Source: Pelagerythrobacter marinus (GTDB lineage: Bacteria; Pseudomonadota; Alphaproteobacteria; Sphingomonadales; Sphingomonadaceae). From it: DNA of 64,000 nucleotides. The notes beneath the pieces are model-generated. The model saw only the letters and a list, made by a program, of their open reading frames with translations. It was not told where the DNA came from and did not search any database. The position numbers were made by a program, and so were the translations under genes. Shown here in pieces: positions 18,991 to 28,679 of this stretch. The stretch covers positions 310,001-374,000 of the forward strand of contig NZ_WTYO01000002.1 in assembly GCF_009827515.1 (NCBI RefSeq). The letters are read 5' to 3'. Each line of letters begins with the position of its first letter. Positions within the stretch are counted from its first letter, which is position 1.

Positions 18991-19763
18991 TGCGGCACTG
19001 CCCTTGCCGTCGCGGCCGGCGATTGTCCGTCGATCACCCGCGCGCAGCAGGCTATCTTCACTTTGGCGGCCCCCGCGCGCCTGAGGGCTGCGACGCAGGC
19101 ATCGCTGGTCGCTCCGCTCGTCAGCACGTCGTCCACCAGGATCACCTGCGCGCCATCGAGCGCCGCCAGGTGCCTGCGATCCGCCACGATGGCGCCGCGT
19201 AGCGCCCGGCTCCGCTCCTTGCGCCCGAGCCCGCCGAGCGTCGGCGTAGGCTTGCGCCGAACGAGCGCATCGACCAGGACCGGCTGGGCCAGCTCGCGGC
19301 CGAGGTTGTGCGCCAGCAGGGCGGCCTGGTTGAAGCCCCGCCGCCAGAGACGCCAGCGGTGCAGCGGAACGGGCACCAGCAGCCACTCGCCCTCGAGCCC
19401 GGGCATTCGGGCCGCGACGAGGCGGGCGAGCATCGGCGCAAGCCCGATCCTGCGCCCGTGCTTGTAGGCCAGCACCAGCTTGCGCGCCGTGTCGTTGTAG
19501 AGCGCCGCCGCGACGATCCCGTCGTGCCGCGGCGGATCGACGAGACATGCAGGGCACAGCGCGCCTTCGGCGATTTGATCGACCGCGAACGGGCGCTGGC
19601 ACGCCGCGCAGGCGGGCTCCGACGGCAGGACCAGCCCGGCCCAGCACTGCGCGCACAGCCCGTCCTGCCGGGCGATCGCGTCCCCGCAAGCCGGGCAGCG
19701 GGGCGGATAGACGAGGTCTACCAGCGGAGCGATCGAGTCGCGCAGGGCGGCGCCGGATATCAT
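18951..19763 (-). CDS. comF: ComF family protein (phosphoribosyltransferase-like)
   Basis: The product is about 270 residues. The N-terminal zinc ribbon has Cys-Pro-Ala-Cys then Cys-Ala-Gln-Cys, followed by a second Cys pair. The C-terminal half is a type I phosphoribosyltransferase fold with the PRPP loop Val-Ile-Leu-Val-Asp-Asp-Val-Leu-Thr-Ser-Gly-Ala-Thr. ComF takes part in DNA uptake in competent bacteria, but homologues are widespread and their role outside competence is unclear. Start 19763 (Met-Ile-Ser-Gly) is chosen; in-frame ATGs at 19787 and 19844 would extend into the divergent gene's promoter region. The Pro/Glu/Ala tail overlaps a strong hairpin on the opposite strand. Confidence 0.85.
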   Translation of the reverse strand: MISGAALRDSIAPLVDLVYPPRCPACGDAIARQDGLCAQCWAGLVLPSEPACAACQRPFAVDQIAEGALCPACLVDPPRHDGIVAAALYNDTARKLVLAYKHGRRIGLAPMLARLVAARMPGLEGEWLLVPVPLHRWRLWRRGFNQAALLAHNLGRELAQPVLVDALVRRKPTPTLGGLGRKERSRALRGAIVADRRHLAALDGAQVILVDDVLTSGATSDACVAALRRAGAAKVKIACCARVIDGQSPAATARAVPHNETPEAEAPGAT

Positions 19764-19818
19764 GCGCCGAGGCTGTCGCGCTTGCATGGCGAAGGCAAGC
19801 CCGGCAGAGCACCGCGGC

Positions 19819-20574
19819 ATGAGCGCCACCCCCGTTCCCCGCATCTTCGACCAGGCACGCCGCCGCCGGCGCTGGCAGAGGGCCCTCGCACGGCAGCGGC
19901 GGGCGGATGCGGCCGATTTCCTCTATCGCTCGTTCGCGGACGAGATCGAGGACCGTCTCGGCTTCATGAATCTGCGCCCCCGCACCGCGCTGGTCCTGGG
20001 CGACCCGGCCGGGCACGCCCAGGCGGCGCTGGCGCGGCTGGGCGCGGACGTTACTTCCGCCTCGCCGCTCGATACCGACGAGGAGCGCGCGCTGGGCGGG
20101 AGCCATGACCTCGTCGCCAGCCTCGCGATGCTCGACACGGTCAACGACGTGCCGGGGGCGCTGATCCACATGCGCAATGCGCTCGCGCCCGGCGGGATCG
20201 CGATGATCGCCTTCGTCGGGGCCGGCAGCCTCGCCAACTTGCGCCGCGCGCTGCTCGCGGCGGAGCCGGACCGACAGGCGGCGCGCATGCACCCGATGAT
20301 CGACATCCAGGCCGGATCGGCCCTGATGCAGCGGGCCGGGTTCGCCCGGCAGGTGGCGGACGGTTACCCGCTCAAGGTCCGCTACCGCGGGCTAGACCGG
20401 CTGGTGGGCGACCTGCGCGACCAGGCGCTCACCAATGTCCTCGCCAGCCCGCCCCCGCCGCTCGGCCGGGCCGCGGCGGGCCGGGCGCGCGATGCCTTCC
20501 TGTCTTCCGCCGATGCCGAGGGCCGCGTCACCGAGACTTTCGAGATAGTGACGCTAACAGGCTGGAAAGACTAG
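19819..20574 (+). CDS. BioC-like SAM-dependent methyltransferase domain protein
   Basis: The product is 251 residues, similar in layout to the BioC/NDUFAF5 group: an Arg-rich N-terminus with Phe-Asp-Gln-Ala, a short helical segment (Ala-Asp-Phe-Leu-Tyr), then a Rossmann core. The SAM loop is degenerate (Val-Leu-Gly-Asp-Pro-Ala-Gly), so catalytic activity is uncertain. The conserved end, Glu-Thr-Phe-Glu-Ile-Val-Thr-Leu-Thr-Gly-Trp, is typical of alphaproteobacterial members. It is divergent from comF across about 55 bases. Its stop codon shares CTAG (20571-20574) with the convergent ppdK. Confidence 0.8.
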   Translation: MSATPVPRIFDQARRRRRWQRALARQRRADAADFLYRSFADEIEDRLGFMNLRPRTALVLGDPAGHAQAALARLGADVTSASPLDTDEERALGGSHDLVASLAMLDTVNDVPGALIHMRNALAPGGIAMIAFVGAGSLANLRRALLAAEPDRQAARMHPMIDIQAGSALMQRAGFARQVADGYPLKVRYRGLDRLVGDLRDQALTNVLASPPPPLGRAAAGRARDAFLSSADAEGRVTETFEIVTLTGWKD

Positions 20575-23234
20575 CGAAGACTGGCCTGGGCTGCCGCCAG
20601 TCGCGCGATCGGCACGCGGTAGGGGGAGGCGCTGACATAATCGAGCCCGGTCTTCTCGCAGAACGCGATGCTGGCCGGATCGCCCCCGTGTTCGCCGCAG
20701 ATGCCCAGCTTCAGCTCCGCCCGCGTGCCGCGCCCGCGTTCCGCCGCCAGCCCGACCAGCTGGCCCACGCCGTCGATGTCGAGGCTGACGAAGGGATCGC
20801 GCGCGAAGATCCCGCGATCGACATACTGCGCGAGGAACCGCGCCGAATCGTCGCGCGAGACGCCCAGGGTCGTCTGCGTCAGGTCGTTGGTGCCGAAGGA
20901 GAAGAACTCCGCCGCCCCGGCGATGTCGCCGGCCATCAGCGCGGCGCGCGGCAGCTCGATCATCGTGCCCACGAGATAGGCGATCTCGCGTCCTTTCTCC
21001 GCGAAGACCTCGCCCGCGACGCGGTCCACCAGTTCGCGCAGCAGCTCCAGCTCGCGCCGGGTGGCGACGAGCGGAATCATCACCTCGGGCAGCGGGGCCT
21101 CGCCGCTTTCGGCCGCGACGTCGCAAGCGGCCTCGAAGATCGCGCGCGCCTGCATCTCGTAGATCTCGGGATAAGTGATCCCGAGTCGGCAGCCGCGATG
21201 GCCCAGCATCGGGTTGAATTCGTGCAGGTCCTGCGCCCGGCGGCGCAAGTGATCGACGCCCAGCCCGGTCGCCTCGGCAAGCTCGGCGAACTCGGCGTCG
21301 CCGTGCGGGAGGAACTCGTGCAGCGGCGGGTCGAGCAGGCGGATCGTGCACGGCAGCCCGACCATGACCTCGAAGATCTGGCGGAAATCGGCCCGCTGTT
21401 CGGGCAGCAGCTTGTCGAGCGCTGCGCGGCGCCCCTTCTCGCTGTCGGCGAGGATCATCTCGCGCACCGCGCTGATCCGCCCGGCGTCGAAGAACATGTG
21501 CTCGGTCCGGCACAGCCCGATGCCTTCGGCGCCGAACTGGCGCGCCATGCGGCAGTCTGCCGGCGTTTCGGCATTGGTCCGCACTTTCATCCGGCGGTGC
21601 CGGTCGGCCCATTCCATCAGCGTGCCGAAATCGCCGGCCAGTTCTGGCTCGATCGTCGCCACTTCGCCGGCCATGACCTGCCCGGTCCCGCCGTCGAGCG
21701 TGATCGTGTCGCCTTCGGCCAGTTCGCGTTCGCCCACGCGCAGGGTGCGCGCCTTGAGATCGATCGAGACGCCGGGCGCGCCCGACACGCAGGGCCGGCC
21801 CATCCCCCGGGCGACCACCGCCGCGTGTGACGTCATGCCACCGCGCGCGGTCAGGATGCCCTGGGCGGCGTGCATCCCGTGAATGTCTTCCGGGCTGGTC
21901 TCGACCCGCACGAGGATCACCTTGTCGCCGCGTTGCGACCACTGTTCGGCGGTATCGGCATCGAGCACGATCCTGCCCGAGGCCGCGCCCGGCGAGGCGG
22001 GAAGCCCTGTGGTCAGAACGTCGCGCGGGGCATCGGGGTCGAGCGTCGGGTGGAGCAGCTGGTCGAGAGCCATCGGATCGACCCGCAGCACGGCGGTCTT
22101 CTCGTCGATCAGCCCTTCGTCGACCATGTCCACGGCCAGCTTCAAGGCCGCGCTCGCGGTGCGCTTGCCGGTGCGCGTCTGCAGCATCCAGAGCTTGCCG
22201 CGTTCGACCGTGAACTCGATATCCTGCATGTCGCGGTAATGCCGTTCGAGCAGCTCGAACACGCGGGTCAGCTCGGCATAGGCCTCGGGCATGGCCTCTT
22301 CCATCGAAAGCGGCTTGGCCCCGGCCTTCTCGCGCGCGGCGCGGGTCAGGTATTGCGGCGTGCGGATCCCGGCGACGACATCCTCGCCCTGGGCGTTGAT
22401 CAGGTATTCGCCGTAATAGGCCTTTTCCCCGGTCGCGGGATCGCGGGTGAAGGCGACCCCGGTGGCCGAGGTGTCGCCCATGTTGCCGAAGACCATGGCC
22501 TGGACGTTGACCGCCGTGCCCCAGTCGCCCGGGATGTCGTTGAGCCGGCGATAGACTTTCGCCCGTTCCGAATCCCAGCTGTCGAACACCGCGCGGATGG
22601 CGCCCCAGAGCTGGTGCAGGACGTCCTGCGGGAAATCTTCCCCCAGTTCGCGGCGGACGATGTCCTTGTACTGGCCGACGAGCGCCTGCCAGTCTTCGCA
22701 CTCCATCTCCGTGTCGTTGTAGAAACCCTTGTCTTCCTTGGCGATTTCGAGCGCTTCTTCGAACAGGCCATGGTCGAGGCCGAGCACGACGTCGGAATAC
22801 ATCTGGATGAACCGGCGATAGCTATCCCAGGCGAAGCGCGGATCGCCCGAGGTCGCGGCGAGCCCTTCCACCGTCTCGTCGTTGAGGCCGAGGTTGAGCA
22901 CGGTGTCCATCATTCCCGGCATCGAGACGCGCGCGCCCGAGCGGACCGAGACCAGCAGCGGATCGCCCGCATCGCCGAAGCGCTTGCCGACGGACCGTTC
23001 GATATGTTGCAGCGCGGTGGCCACTTCGTCCCGCAGTTCGGCGGAAAAGTCGCCGCCTTCCTTCAGGTAGCGAACGCATTCGTCGGTCGCGATCGTGAAG
23101 CCGGGGGGCACGGGCAGGCCGATCGCGGCCATTTCCGCCAGGTTCGCGCCCTTGCCCCCGGTAACGGTCTTGTCCTTCTGTCGCGCATTCGAATGCGGGG
23201 CGTCGCCGCCGAAGGTGAAGACCGTCTGTTCCAT
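20571..23234 (-). CDS. ppdK: Pyruvate, phosphate dikinase
   Basis: This enzyme interconverts pyruvate, ATP and phosphate with PEP, AMP and pyrophosphate, linking glycolysis and gluconeogenesis. It has about 887 residues, family-normal. In order there are the ATP-grasp N-domain (Gly-Gly-Lys-Gly-Ala-Asn-Leu-Ala-Glu-Met), the swivelling His domain (Gly-Gly-Met-Thr-Ser-His-Ala-Ala-Val-Val, His phosphorylated) and the PEP/pyruvate TIM barrel (Glu-His-Met-Phe-Phe, and later Ser-Phe-Gly-Thr-Asn-Asp-Leu-Thr-Gln-Thr). ATG 23234 has GGATGG just upstream; 23243 is an alternative start. It follows glyS on the same strand. Confidence 0.96.
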   Translation of the reverse strand: MEQTVFTFGGDAPHSNARQKDKTVTGGKGANLAEMAAIGLPVPPGFTIATDECVRYLKEGGDFSAELRDEVATALQHIERSVGKRFGDAGDPLLVSVRSGARVSMPGMMDTVLNLGLNDETVEGLAATSGDPRFAWDSYRRFIQMYSDVVLGLDHGLFEEALEIAKEDKGFYNDTEMECEDWQALVGQYKDIVRRELGEDFPQDVLHQLWGAIRAVFDSWDSERAKVYRRLNDIPGDWGTAVNVQAMVFGNMGDTSATGVAFTRDPATGEKAYYGEYLINAQGEDVVAGIRTPQYLTRAAREKAGAKPLSMEEAMPEAYAELTRVFELLERHYRDMQDIEFTVERGKLWMLQTRTGKRTASAALKLAVDMVDEGLIDEKTAVLRVDPMALDQLLHPTLDPDAPRDVLTTGLPASPGAASGRIVLDADTAEQWSQRGDKVILVRVETSPEDIHGMHAAQGILTARGGMTSHAAVVARGMGRPCVSGAPGVSIDLKARTLRVGERELAEGDTITLDGGTGQVMAGEVATIEPELAGDFGTLMEWADRHRRMKVRTNAETPADCRMARQFGAEGIGLCRTEHMFFDAGRISAVREMILADSEKGRRAALDKLLPEQRADFRQIFEVMVGLPCTIRLLDPPLHEFLPHGDAEFAELAEATGLGVDHLRRRAQDLHEFNPMLGHRGCRLGITYPEIYEMQARAIFEAACDVAAESGEAPLPEVMIPLVATRRELELLRELVDRVAGEVFAEKGREIAYLVGTMIELPRAALMAGDIAGAAEFFSFGTNDLTQTTLGVSRDDSARFLAQYVDRGIFARDPFVSLDIDGVGQLVGLAAERGRGTRAELKLGICGEHGGDPASIAFCEKTGLDYVSASPYRVPIARLAAAQASLR

Positions 23235-23349
23235 GCCATCCATCCCGAAAAGTTGACGAAGGTGACAGGGTGTCACCCGCGTTGTTCGTACCAAGCCGTT
23301 GATCTACCGCCCGATTCCCGAAGGTGACGGACAGGGTGGCAAGCGGCCG

Positions 23350-25584
23350 TTATCCCTCGATCCGAGAGAAATCGGCCACTTTGTGCACCGCAGCACGGAA
23401 CCGTGCAAGAAGGTCGAGCCGGTGGGCCCGTTTGTTTTCTTCATCCGCGTTTACCGTCACTTCGTCGAAGAACCGGTCGATCGGCGCGCGCAGGCTGGCA
23501 AGGGCCGCCATTGCCGCGCCGAAGTCTTCCGCCTCAATGGCCGCGGCCGCTTTCCGTTCCGAACCGTCGAGCGCGTCCATCAGCGCCTTTTCGGCAGGTT
23601 CGGGCGTGTAGGAAAGCTCTTTCGCATGGCGCTCGGCCATCTTGGCGTCGATCACCGCCTTCAGGTCGGGGTCGTCCACGATCGCGAGCGGGTCTTCCTC
23701 CCCGGTCTGCGCGATCTCGCCCTCGATGCCGTGCCAGTCTTCCTTCTTCAGGATATTGGCCGCGCGCTTGTAGCCGGCGAGGAGATTGGCGCCGTCCTCG
23801 GTCTCGATGAAGGCCTGCAATGCGTTCACACGGGCCAGAAGTCGCACGAGGTCGTCTTCGTTCCCGAGCGCGAACACCGCGTCGATCAGGTCGTGGCGAA
23901 CGCCGGCCTCGCGCTGCTGGACCTTGAGGCGGTCGGCGAAGAAATCTAGCAGTTCGCCCTCCGCGATCGGCAGGCGCAAACCATTGTCCGTCACCAGCCT
24001 GATGACGCCGAGCGCCGCGCGCCGAAGCGCGAAGGGGTCTTTCGATCCGGTCGGCTTCTCGTCGATCGAGAAGAAGCTGCGCAGTGTGTCGAGCTTGTCC
24101 GCCAGACTTACCGCCACCGTAACGGCCGCGGTGGGCACGACGTCGCCCTGGCCGACCGGCTTGTAATGATCGCGGATCGCGTCGGCCACGGCATCGGGCA
24201 GGCCCTCGGCGCGGGCGTAGTAGCCGCCCATAAGCCCTTGGAGTTCGGGGAATTCCCCGACCATCTCGGTGACGAGATCAGCCTTGCAAAGCCGCGCGGC
24301 CCGTTCGGCCATGTCGGCGAGTGCAGCACGATCCTCCCCATCGGCTTGCGATGGGGAGGTGGCAGACGCGCCAGCGTCTGACGGAGGGGCCCCTCCACCA
24401 CTCGCCTGCGGCGAGCGGTCCCCCTCCCCATCGCAAGACGATGGGGAGGACTGTACGATCCCTTCCTCGACCAGCCAGCGGGCCAGTTTCGCCACACGCT
24501 CAACCTTGTCGGCGACGGTGCCCAGCTTCTCGTGGAACGTGATCCGCTCCAGCCCCCTGGCGTGTTCGGCCAGCGTCTTCTTGCGGTCCACGTCCCAGAA
24601 GAAGCGCGCATCGGCGAGGCGCGCGGCGAGGACCTTGCGGTTGCCGTCCACAACCCGCGCGCCGCCGTCCTGCGCCTCGATATTGGCGGTGCAGACGAAG
24701 GCGTTGGCGAGCTTGCCCGATGCGTCCTCGCACACGAAGTACTTCTGGTTCACGCGCGCGGTGAGCTGGATGACCTCGGGCGGGACGGCGAGAAAATCCT
24801 CGTCGAAGCGGCCGAGCAGCGGCACCGGCCACTCGGTCAGCCCCGCGTTCTCGATCACCAGCCCCTCGTCCTCGACCAGCGTGAGGCCGGCATCGGCGGC
24901 CGCCCTCGCCGCGCCGGCGCGGATCATGTCCTGCCGTTCCTCGTGGTTCACGATCACGTGGCAGGCGCGCAGCTTCTCGGCGTAGTCGTCGGCGCTGCCG
25001 ATCGTGATATCGCCCGGGCAATGGAAGCGGTGGCCCTTGGTGGCGTAGCCCGAGGCGATGCCGTCGATCACGCATTCGACCAGTTCTTCGCCGAGGATGG
25101 CGACGATGCCCGACAGCGGGCGCACCCAGCGCAGGCTCTCGGTCGAAAGCGAGGCGGCACCCCAGCGCATCGACTTGGGCCAGGAGAAATCGCGCACGAT
25201 CGCGGGAATCGCCTCGGCCAGCAGGGCGCTGGTCGCGCGGCCGGGGATGTTCCTGACCGCGAAATAGGTCGGCCGCCCCTTCACATCGCGCACTTCCAAC
25301 TGGTCGCGCGTGACGCCGTTCTTGCGGCAGAAGCCCTCCACCGCCTGATCGGGTGCGCCCTCGGGCGGGCCCTTGGCCTCTTCGCTGACCGCCTCGGTCG
25401 CTTGCGGAAGGTCGCGCGCGATCAGGGCGAGCCGGCGCGGCGTGGACCAGACGATGACCGCGCCCACCGCGACCCCGGCGGCGTCCATCTCGCGCCGGAA
25501 CAGCTTTTCCAGTTCGGCGCGCGCGCCGGCCTGCATCCGCGCGGGAATTTCCTCGCAGCGAAGTTCGAGCAGGAAATCAGCCAT
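23350..25584 (-). CDS. glyS: Glycyl-tRNA synthetase beta subunit with in-frame repeat insertion
   Basis: This is the beta subunit of the alpha2-beta2 glycyl-tRNA synthetase, supplying tRNA recognition. It has 744 residues. The N-terminal Phe-Leu-Leu-Glu-Leu-Arg-Cys-Glu-Glu-Ile-Pro-Ala motif is diagnostic, and the C-terminus is the anticodon-binding DALR-like region. Residues about 379-417 are not part of the family fold: they are translated from a 117-bp palindromic repeat (24333-24449, exactly 39 codons) rich in Ser, Gly, Ala and Asp, placed between Glu-Gly-Ile-Val-Gln and Arg-Ala-Ala-Leu-Ala. The frame is preserved and the gene looks intact. The upstream partner glyQ is 117 bases away. Confidence 0.95.
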   Translation of the reverse strand: MADFLLELRCEEIPARMQAGARAELEKLFRREMDAAGVAVGAVIVWSTPRRLALIARDLPQATEAVSEEAKGPPEGAPDQAVEGFCRKNGVTRDQLEVRDVKGRPTYFAVRNIPGRATSALLAEAIPAIVRDFSWPKSMRWGAASLSTESLRWVRPLSGIVAILGEELVECVIDGIASGYATKGHRFHCPGDITIGSADDYAEKLRACHVIVNHEERQDMIRAGAARAAADAGLTLVEDEGLVIENAGLTEWPVPLLGRFDEDFLAVPPEVIQLTARVNQKYFVCEDASGKLANAFVCTANIEAQDGGARVVDGNRKVLAARLADARFFWDVDRKKTLAEHARGLERITFHEKLGTVADKVERVAKLARWLVEEGIVQSSPSSCDGEGDRSPQASGGGAPPSDAGASATSPSQADGEDRAALADMAERAARLCKADLVTEMVGEFPELQGLMGGYYARAEGLPDAVADAIRDHYKPVGQGDVVPTAAVTVAVSLADKLDTLRSFFSIDEKPTGSKDPFALRRAALGVIRLVTDNGLRLPIAEGELLDFFADRLKVQQREAGVRHDLIDAVFALGNEDDLVRLLARVNALQAFIETEDGANLLAGYKRAANILKKEDWHGIEGEIAQTGEEDPLAIVDDPDLKAVIDAKMAERHAKELSYTPEPAEKALMDALDGSERKAAAAIEAEDFGAAMAALASLRAPIDRFFDEVTVNADEENKRAHRLDLLARFRAAVHKVADFSRIEG
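24333..24449. repeat. Composite palindromic repeat inside glyS
   Basis: The element is five consecutive inverted repeats. CCTCCCCATCG (24333-24343) pairs with 24349-24359; CAGACGC (24363-24369) with 24374-24380; GGAGGGG (24383-24389) with 24390-24396; CTCGCC (24401-24406) with 24410-24415; CCTCCCCATCG (24423-24433) with 24439-24449. The two ends are therefore the same 11-bp palindrome arms. Its length is a multiple of three. It resembles the GC-rich palindromic repeats common between genes in sphingomonads, here lodged inside an essential gene. Confidence 0.88.
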
Positions 25585-25602
25585 GGGCCGCCTCCCCCGT
25601 CA

Positions 25603-25680
25603 CGAGTTCCTGCGAAAGCAGGAACCCAGCCGAGCCGCCCCCTCGATTGCCCTGGGCTCCTGCTTTCGCAGGAGCGCACG
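25603..25680. repeat. Paired palindromic (REP/BIME-like) repeat between glyQ and glyS
   Basis: There are two palindromes, TTCCTGC-GAAA-GCAGGAA (25607-25624) and CTCCTGC-TTTC-GCAGGAG (25657-25674). They are followed and preceded by ACCCAG and CTGGG, so the two halves are also inverted with respect to each other. This is the architecture of bacterial interspersed mosaic elements. It could form a long stem in the glyQ-glyS transcript and affect processing or expression of glyS. No T-run is present. Confidence 0.8.
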
Positions 25681-25701
25681 AACTATGCGGATACGCACCC
25701 A

Positions 25702-26601
<900 letters not shown>

Positions 26602-26665
26602 CGCGCCGCGCCATGGCCGAAGCGAAAAAATCGGTCAATGGTGCAGCCGCGGCGGGGCCATCGGC

Positions 26666-26695
26666 TTGACAGGCAAGGGGGCGCGCCACAATCGG
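26666..26695 (+). promoter_or_regulatory. Possible sigma-70 promoter of the TraB/GumN pair
   Basis: A consensus -35 TTGACA (26666-26671) sits about 65 bases before the first TraB/GumN start. A 16-17 base spacer ends in an AT-containing ACAATC-like -10. The -35 is perfect but the -10 is poor, so this is tentative. Confidence 0.35.
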
Positions 26696-26735
26696 TTCAC
26701 CGGCCCGCAAGGGGGCCAAGGACAGGACACCCGCG

Positions 26736-27686
26736 ATGAAGCGCATTCTCACACCTCTCGCCGCCGCGGCTTCGGCCCTAGCACTGGCCTTCGCCCCCGC
26801 GGCCCAGGCCGGGTCCGGGGACGCGCCCGCGCCCGCCCCGAGCCCGGAAGCCCCTGCCCCAACCCCGGAAACCGCCCCACCCCAGGCCCGCCCCGCCCTG
26901 TGGAAGGTGGCGGACGAGGACACGACCATCTGGCTCTTCGGCACGGTCCATGCCCTGCCCGAGGGGATCGACTGGTACCACGGCCCGGTCGCCCGGGCGC
27001 TCGGCGAATCCGAGATGCTGGTGACCGAGATCGAGATGACGGCCGAAACCGCCGCCTCGATGAAGGCGCTGGTCACCCGGATCGGCACCCTGCCCGAGGG
27101 GCAGAGCCTGCGCGCGATGCTGAACGCCGAACAGCGCACCGTTTACGAGGACGCGCTGGCGCGGCTGGGCCTGCCGGCCGCGGCGTTCGACCCCTACGAG
27201 CCATGGTATGCGGCCATGATGCTGGGGATGCTGCCGCTGCTGAAGGAAGGCTATTCCCCCGCCGCCGGGGTCGAGACCGTGCTCCAGCAGGCGCGCGGCG
27301 AAGAAATGCCCCGCGGCGCGCTGGAGACGCTGGAGGAACAGCTCGCGATCTTCGACAGCCTGCCGATGGAGGCCCAGGTCCGCCTGCTGATCGAAACCGC
27401 CGAAGGCGTCGATGACATCAAGGCCATGCTCGACCTCATGGTCGCCGAATGGGCCGAGGGCGACGCCGCCGAACTGGCGCGCCTGATCAACGAGAGCATG
27501 AGCGACCCGGTCCTCGCCGAACGGCTGCTCTATCGCCGCAACGCCAACTGGGCGCGGTGGATCGACGAGCGCCTCGACCGGCCCGGCACGGTCTTTCTCG
27601 CGGTCGGCGCGGGCCACCTGGCGGGCACGCAGAGCGTCCAGGACAAGCTGGCCGAGCTCGGGATCGCGACCGCGCGCGTCCAGTGA
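26736..27686 (+). CDS. TraB/GumN family protein, secreted
   Basis: The product is 316 residues. It has a Sec signal peptide (Lys-Arg, Leu/Ala core, Ala-Gln-Ala cleavage near residue 27) and then a Pro/Ala linker. Family motifs are Phe-Gly-Thr-Val-His-Ala-Leu-Pro at the start of the domain and Gly-Ala-Gly-His-Leu-Ala-Gly near the end, the two Gly-x-His boxes of the TraB/PrgY/GumN (Tiki-like protease) superfamily. The activity is not established for the bacterial members. It overlaps the next gene, a paralogue, by GTGA (27683-27686). Confidence 0.87.
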   Translation: MKRILTPLAAAASALALAFAPAAQAGSGDAPAPAPSPEAPAPTPETAPPQARPALWKVADEDTTIWLFGTVHALPEGIDWYHGPVARALGESEMLVTEIEMTAETAASMKALVTRIGTLPEGQSLRAMLNAEQRTVYEDALARLGLPAAAFDPYEPWYAAMMLGMLPLLKEGYSPAAGVETVLQQARGEEMPRGALETLEEQLAIFDSLPMEAQVRLLIETAEGVDDIKAMLDLMVAEWAEGDAAELARLINESMSDPVLAERLLYRRNANWARWIDERLDRPGTVFLAVGAGHLAGTQSVQDKLAELGIATARVQ

Positions 27687-28570
27687 TCCGGCGTGCCGCC
27701 CTTGCCGCGGCTGGGCTGCTGCTGGCGCTCGCTGCCTGCGACCGGGGCCGCCCGCCGGCCGCGTTCGCCGGCCCCGCCGCGCCCGCCCTGTTCGAGATCG
27801 CCGGGCCCGGCGGCGCGGTGGAAGGCTGGCTGTTCGGGACGATCCACTCGCTGCCCGGCGGCGTGTCGTGGGAGACGGAAACGCTCGCCGATGCGCTGGC
27901 GGCGGCGGACGTGCTGGTGGTCGAAGTCCGCGACCTGGAAGACGGCGCCGCGCTGCGCCGCGCGTTCGAGCGGCGCGCCTATTCCGCGCCCCGCCCCCCG
28001 CTGGCCGAGCGGGTCCCGCCGTCGCTGCGGGCCCGGCTGGAAAGCCTGATGGCCGAAGGCTCGATGCCGGCCGGCGCGCTCGACCGGATGGAGACCTGGG
28101 CCGCGGCGCTGACGCTCGCCCAACTGGGCCAGGCCGGCAAGGCCGAGAACGGGGTCGATCGCGCGCTCGTGCGGCGCATGGGGGCGGGCACGGTGATCGA
28201 GCTGGAAGGCGCGGGCGCACAACTCGACATCTTCGACCGCCTGCCCGAGCGCGAACAGCGCGACCTGCTGGCGGCGGTGATCGCGGACCTCGCCGACCGC
28301 CAGGCCGGGGCGCAGGCCAATGCCGCGCGCTGGTACCGCGGCGATATCGGCCATCTCGCCGACCCGGCGACGAGCGCGATCCTTGCCGACCCCGAGCTGC
28401 GCGACGCGCTCTACGCCGGGCGGAACCGCGACTGGGCCGGCCGCCTCGGCGCCATGCTGGACGAAGCGCCGCGCCCCTTCGTCGCGGTCGGGGCGGCGCA
28501 CCTGGCGGGCGAGGACGGGCTGCCCGCCCTGCTGCGCCGGCGCGGCTATACCGTGCGCCGCATCCAGTAA
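27683..28570 (+). CDS. TraB/GumN family lipoprotein, paralogue of the upstream gene
   Basis: The product is 295 residues. The start is GTG 27683, overlapping the previous stop. The signal ends in Leu-Ala-Leu-Ala-Ala-Cys, a clear lipobox, so this copy is membrane-anchored while its neighbour is soluble. Phe-Gly-Thr-Ile-His-Ser-Leu-Pro-Gly and Gly-Ala-Ala-His-Leu-Ala-Gly reproduce the two Gly-x-His boxes. Sequence divergence from the first copy is large, so the duplication is old. The two probably act on related envelope substrates. Confidence 0.85.
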   Translation: MIRRAALAAAGLLLALAACDRGRPPAAFAGPAAPALFEIAGPGGAVEGWLFGTIHSLPGGVSWETETLADALAAADVLVVEVRDLEDGAALRRAFERRAYSAPRPPLAERVPPSLRARLESLMAEGSMPAGALDRMETWAAALTLAQLGQAGKAENGVDRALVRRMGAGTVIELEGAGAQLDIFDRLPEREQRDLLAAVIADLADRQAGAQANAARWYRGDIGHLADPATSAILADPELRDALYAGRNRDWAGRLGAMLDEAPRPFVAVGAAHLAGEDGLPALLRRRGYTVRRIQ

Positions 28571-28577
28571 CGCGCCC

Positions 28578-28605
28578 TTGCAATCCCGCCCCGGTCCGCT
28601 ATAGG
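28578..28605 (+). promoter_or_regulatory. Sigma-70-like promoter of rplY
   Basis: TTGCAA (28578-28583) and TATAGG (28600-28605) are separated by 16 bases. They lie immediately after the TraB lipoprotein stop and 75 bases before the rplY start. Confidence 0.5.
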
Positions 28606-28679
28606 CGCGCTTCCTGCCATGGTCATCCCTGGAGGCGTGGCGGAAACCGTATCCACAAGCATTTCGAAAGGTAAGCGAC

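Noticed and set aside
20688-23327. Long plus-strand frames opposite ppdK
   Set aside because: They mirror the codon bias of ppdK, whose His and PEP-binding motifs are clear on the minus strand.
24333-24449. glyS as a pseudogene disrupted by a mobile element
   Set aside because: The frame continues through the element with exactly 39 codons and conserved GlyS blocks resume on both sides; there is no stop or transposase.
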